Both the position numbers and the translations under genes were made by a program. Shown here piece by piece: positions 46,850 to 48,471 of a stretch of 48,471 nt of DNA. This DNA comes from Acidobacteriaceae bacterium (GTDB lineage: Bacteria; Acidobacteriota; Terriglobia; Terriglobales; Acidobacteriaceae): NCBI GenBank assembly GCA_025449575.1, contig JANWJB010000077.1, positions 1 through 48,471 of the forward strand, given 5' to 3'. The notes under the pieces are model-generated. The model searched no databases. It saw nothing but the letters and a program-made list of their open reading frames with translations, and was not told the origin of the DNA. Position 1 is the first letter of the stretch, and each line of letters begins with the position of its first letter.

Positions 46850-47036
46850 CGTACTGGGGCCGGGAGCCCCCGGATGCCCGGCGCGCGGCCCCGTCCGCCC
46901 GAAACCGGAGGCCGGCTTGCTTGCCGCCGCGTGCAGTAGGGATGAGACGCGGGCAAGAAGCGGGGAAGAGACAGCAGAACGCCATTGGGGCGCGGGATTG
47001 GAGCGCGTGAATATGCTATAGTCCGAAGCAGAACAC

Positions 47037-47315
47037 ATGATTTTTTCGCGGGAATACGTAAGTTATCTGGCGCGCCAGACCGTAAAACATCTCATTGACG
47101 CCAAGGCGATCCAAACCAAAAATGTCGCCGCGGTGAACGAGCGTGTTCACGCCGCCCTGCTCGAAGAGCTGTCTCTGGAAGACAGGATCAATGAAGAAGT
47201 GCGCGTCATTTTGGACGCCTACCAGGACGACATGCTGCGGACCGGGGCCAGCTACGCGGAGATGTTCAAGAAGGTCAAAATCGAGCTGGCGCGGAAATAC
47301 AAGGCGGTGTTGTGA
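47037..47315 (+). CDS. DUF507 family protein
   Basis: MIFSREYVSYLARQTVKHLIDAKAI...LEDRINEEVRVILDAYQDDML...YAEMFKKVKIELARKY. Confidence 0.9.
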   Translation: MIFSREYVSYLARQTVKHLIDAKAIQTKNVAAVNERVHAALLEELSLEDRINEEVRVILDAYQDDMLRTGASYAEMFKKVKIELARKYKAVL

Positions 47316-47587
47316 GAGTCTCGCGCGACAAGCTGAACAAGATGGCGCACATGGTCGCCGACGCGCTGGCGGAGACCCCGGAATGCGATTTCCTGGAGGA
47401 CCGGAACACCATTCGCCAGGAGGCGCGCAATGCGCTGGAAAAGCTGCTGACCGACGAGATGAAGGTCGATCAGGCCGCGCGCAACAAGATCGCCTCCCAA
47501 CGCAAGATCATCCTGGAAGGCAGCCAGGAGTGGGACATCCTCTACCGCAAGTATTACAACGAGGAAGTGAAGCGGCTCGGCCTCTAG
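47312..47587 (+). CDS. DUF507 family protein (second paralogue, GTG start)
   Basis: MRVSRDKLNKMAHMVADALAE...IRQEARNALEKLLTDEMKVDQAARNKIASQRKIILEGSQEWDILYRKYYNEEVKRLGL. GTGA overlap with the upstream gene. Confidence 0.88.
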   Translation: MRVSRDKLNKMAHMVADALAETPECDFLEDRNTIRQEARNALEKLLTDEMKVDQAARNKIASQRKIILEGSQEWDILYRKYYNEEVKRLGL

Positions 47588-47721
47588 TCCGCCAGGTCGC
47601 CCACGCTGCAGCGAATCGGCTTTGTTATACTGCTGATTGAGCCGCTGAAGTCCACTGCGGGACTCCAGGTTCTGGACCCCGGGTGGCACAAGGCAGCAGC
47701 CCTCCCCAACACCCCTCTGTG

Positions 47722-47797
<76 letters not shown>

Positions 47798-48319
47798 AAA
47801 TCAAAATAAATAAATTCATCGTTGCTTCCGAGACCTATTTTTCGGCCTAAATTTTAAACACGGTCACGCTGTGGTCACGATAGAACCGGAATCGGGCGCT
47901 TTTCGTCTTCGTTCCCTGGCATTCCTTGAAGGTAGGAGCTCTGGTTCGATGAGCATCGGGTGGAGCAGCTGGATGATCTCCTGCGGTAGACCCCGGCAAA
48001 GTTGTCCCCATCGTGTGGCCGTCTGCGAGATTTTCAAAGACAGCCGGAATGCGTGCTCCACGGAAGACCCACGCACCGCTGACTTTGCCGGGCACGCTCG
48101 GGACAGCCGCGCATTGTGACCAATCGAGCGCCATTCCCAAAACACGTTTTCCAGCCTTCGTTCCCCGGCAACCGTTGGGCATGGCCATACGTGGGCTTCC
48201 GGATGCGCCCGGCACGAAGAGCTTCACGCAGCTCGGCGAGTCGGTGGGGTGTAGACTGGCCCGAAATTAGGAAACAAAAATGGAAGTCCCGGTTGTTAGA
48301 TTCTGAAAGGGAATATTGA

Positions 48320-48471
48320 ATGAAAAATGGGAGCACGGTCACCCGGCGGGAGACGCTGCAGGGAATGATGGGCGTTGCGATAGCGGCGATATTGCCGGCC
48401 AGCGCCGAAGCGGAGGGTTTAGACAGCCAGACGGTTAAGACGGGCTCGCCTGCGAGTTCGGGCCATAGCCA
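48320..48471 (+). CDS. Tat-signal exported protein (3' truncated by the window edge)
   Basis: MKNGSTVTRRETLQGMMGVAIAAILPASAEAEG... twin-arginine-like leader. Runs off the window. Confidence 0.6.
   Translation, partial: MKNGSTVTRRETLQGMMGVAIAAILPASAEAEGLDSQTVKTGSPASSGHS

Noticed and set aside
47636-47716. Possible 4.5S/SRP RNA (GGCAGCAGCC segment before tRNA-Glu)
   Set aside because: The diagnostic GGAA(G) tetraloop and GUCAGG half of SRP domain IV are not present. Only the AGCAGCC-like string matches, so it is not called as a feature.

Overview
The window looks like an Acidobacteria-type chromosomal segment of about 48.5 kb with dense coding. This assignment rests on gene content and protein style, not on a search. 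Main blocks from left to right are as follows. (1) The 3' part of an ADOP/MacB-type ABC permease. (2) A candidate glucuronoxylan-utilisation locus: ROK regulator, GH115 alpha-glucuronidase, a divergently transcribed truncated GH115-like paralogue, an SGNH/GDSL esterase and a CE15-type glucuronoyl esterase. (3) Accessory genes including a P-loop kinase, a lutC-like remnant, TauE/SafE plus DUF1634, and a PAS histidine kinase with a NarL-type regulator. (4) A CzcBA/CusBA-type RND efflux pair. (5) thrC-thrB, trxA, a DUF4256 protein, lexA, a second SGNH hydrolase, a metallophosphoesterase, a GNAT protein, xylB, glnA and rpiA. (6) A complete Rrf2-sufBCDSU-sufT operon followed by a methyltransferase. 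(7) pyrE, a zinc-ribbon DUF4870-like protein, tmk, recJ, two tandem DUF507 genes and tRNA-Glu(CTC). The most unusual non-coding signal is a dispersed MITE-like palindromic element of about 105-110 bp. It has GCGGATTCACGAT-type terminal inverted repeats and an internal GCGGCTTTT/AAAAGCCGC hairpin. Copies or fragments occur near 11.8 kb, 13.1 kb, 15.4 kb, 25.5 kb and 29.7 kb, and five of them abut the stop codon of a gene. Other leads are a shared promoter/operator-like motif in the xylan locus, a candidate small RNA between thrB and trxA, a DUF3309-like microprotein missed by the ORF track, and a perfect 18-bp-arm hairpin upstream of the recJ-linked gene.
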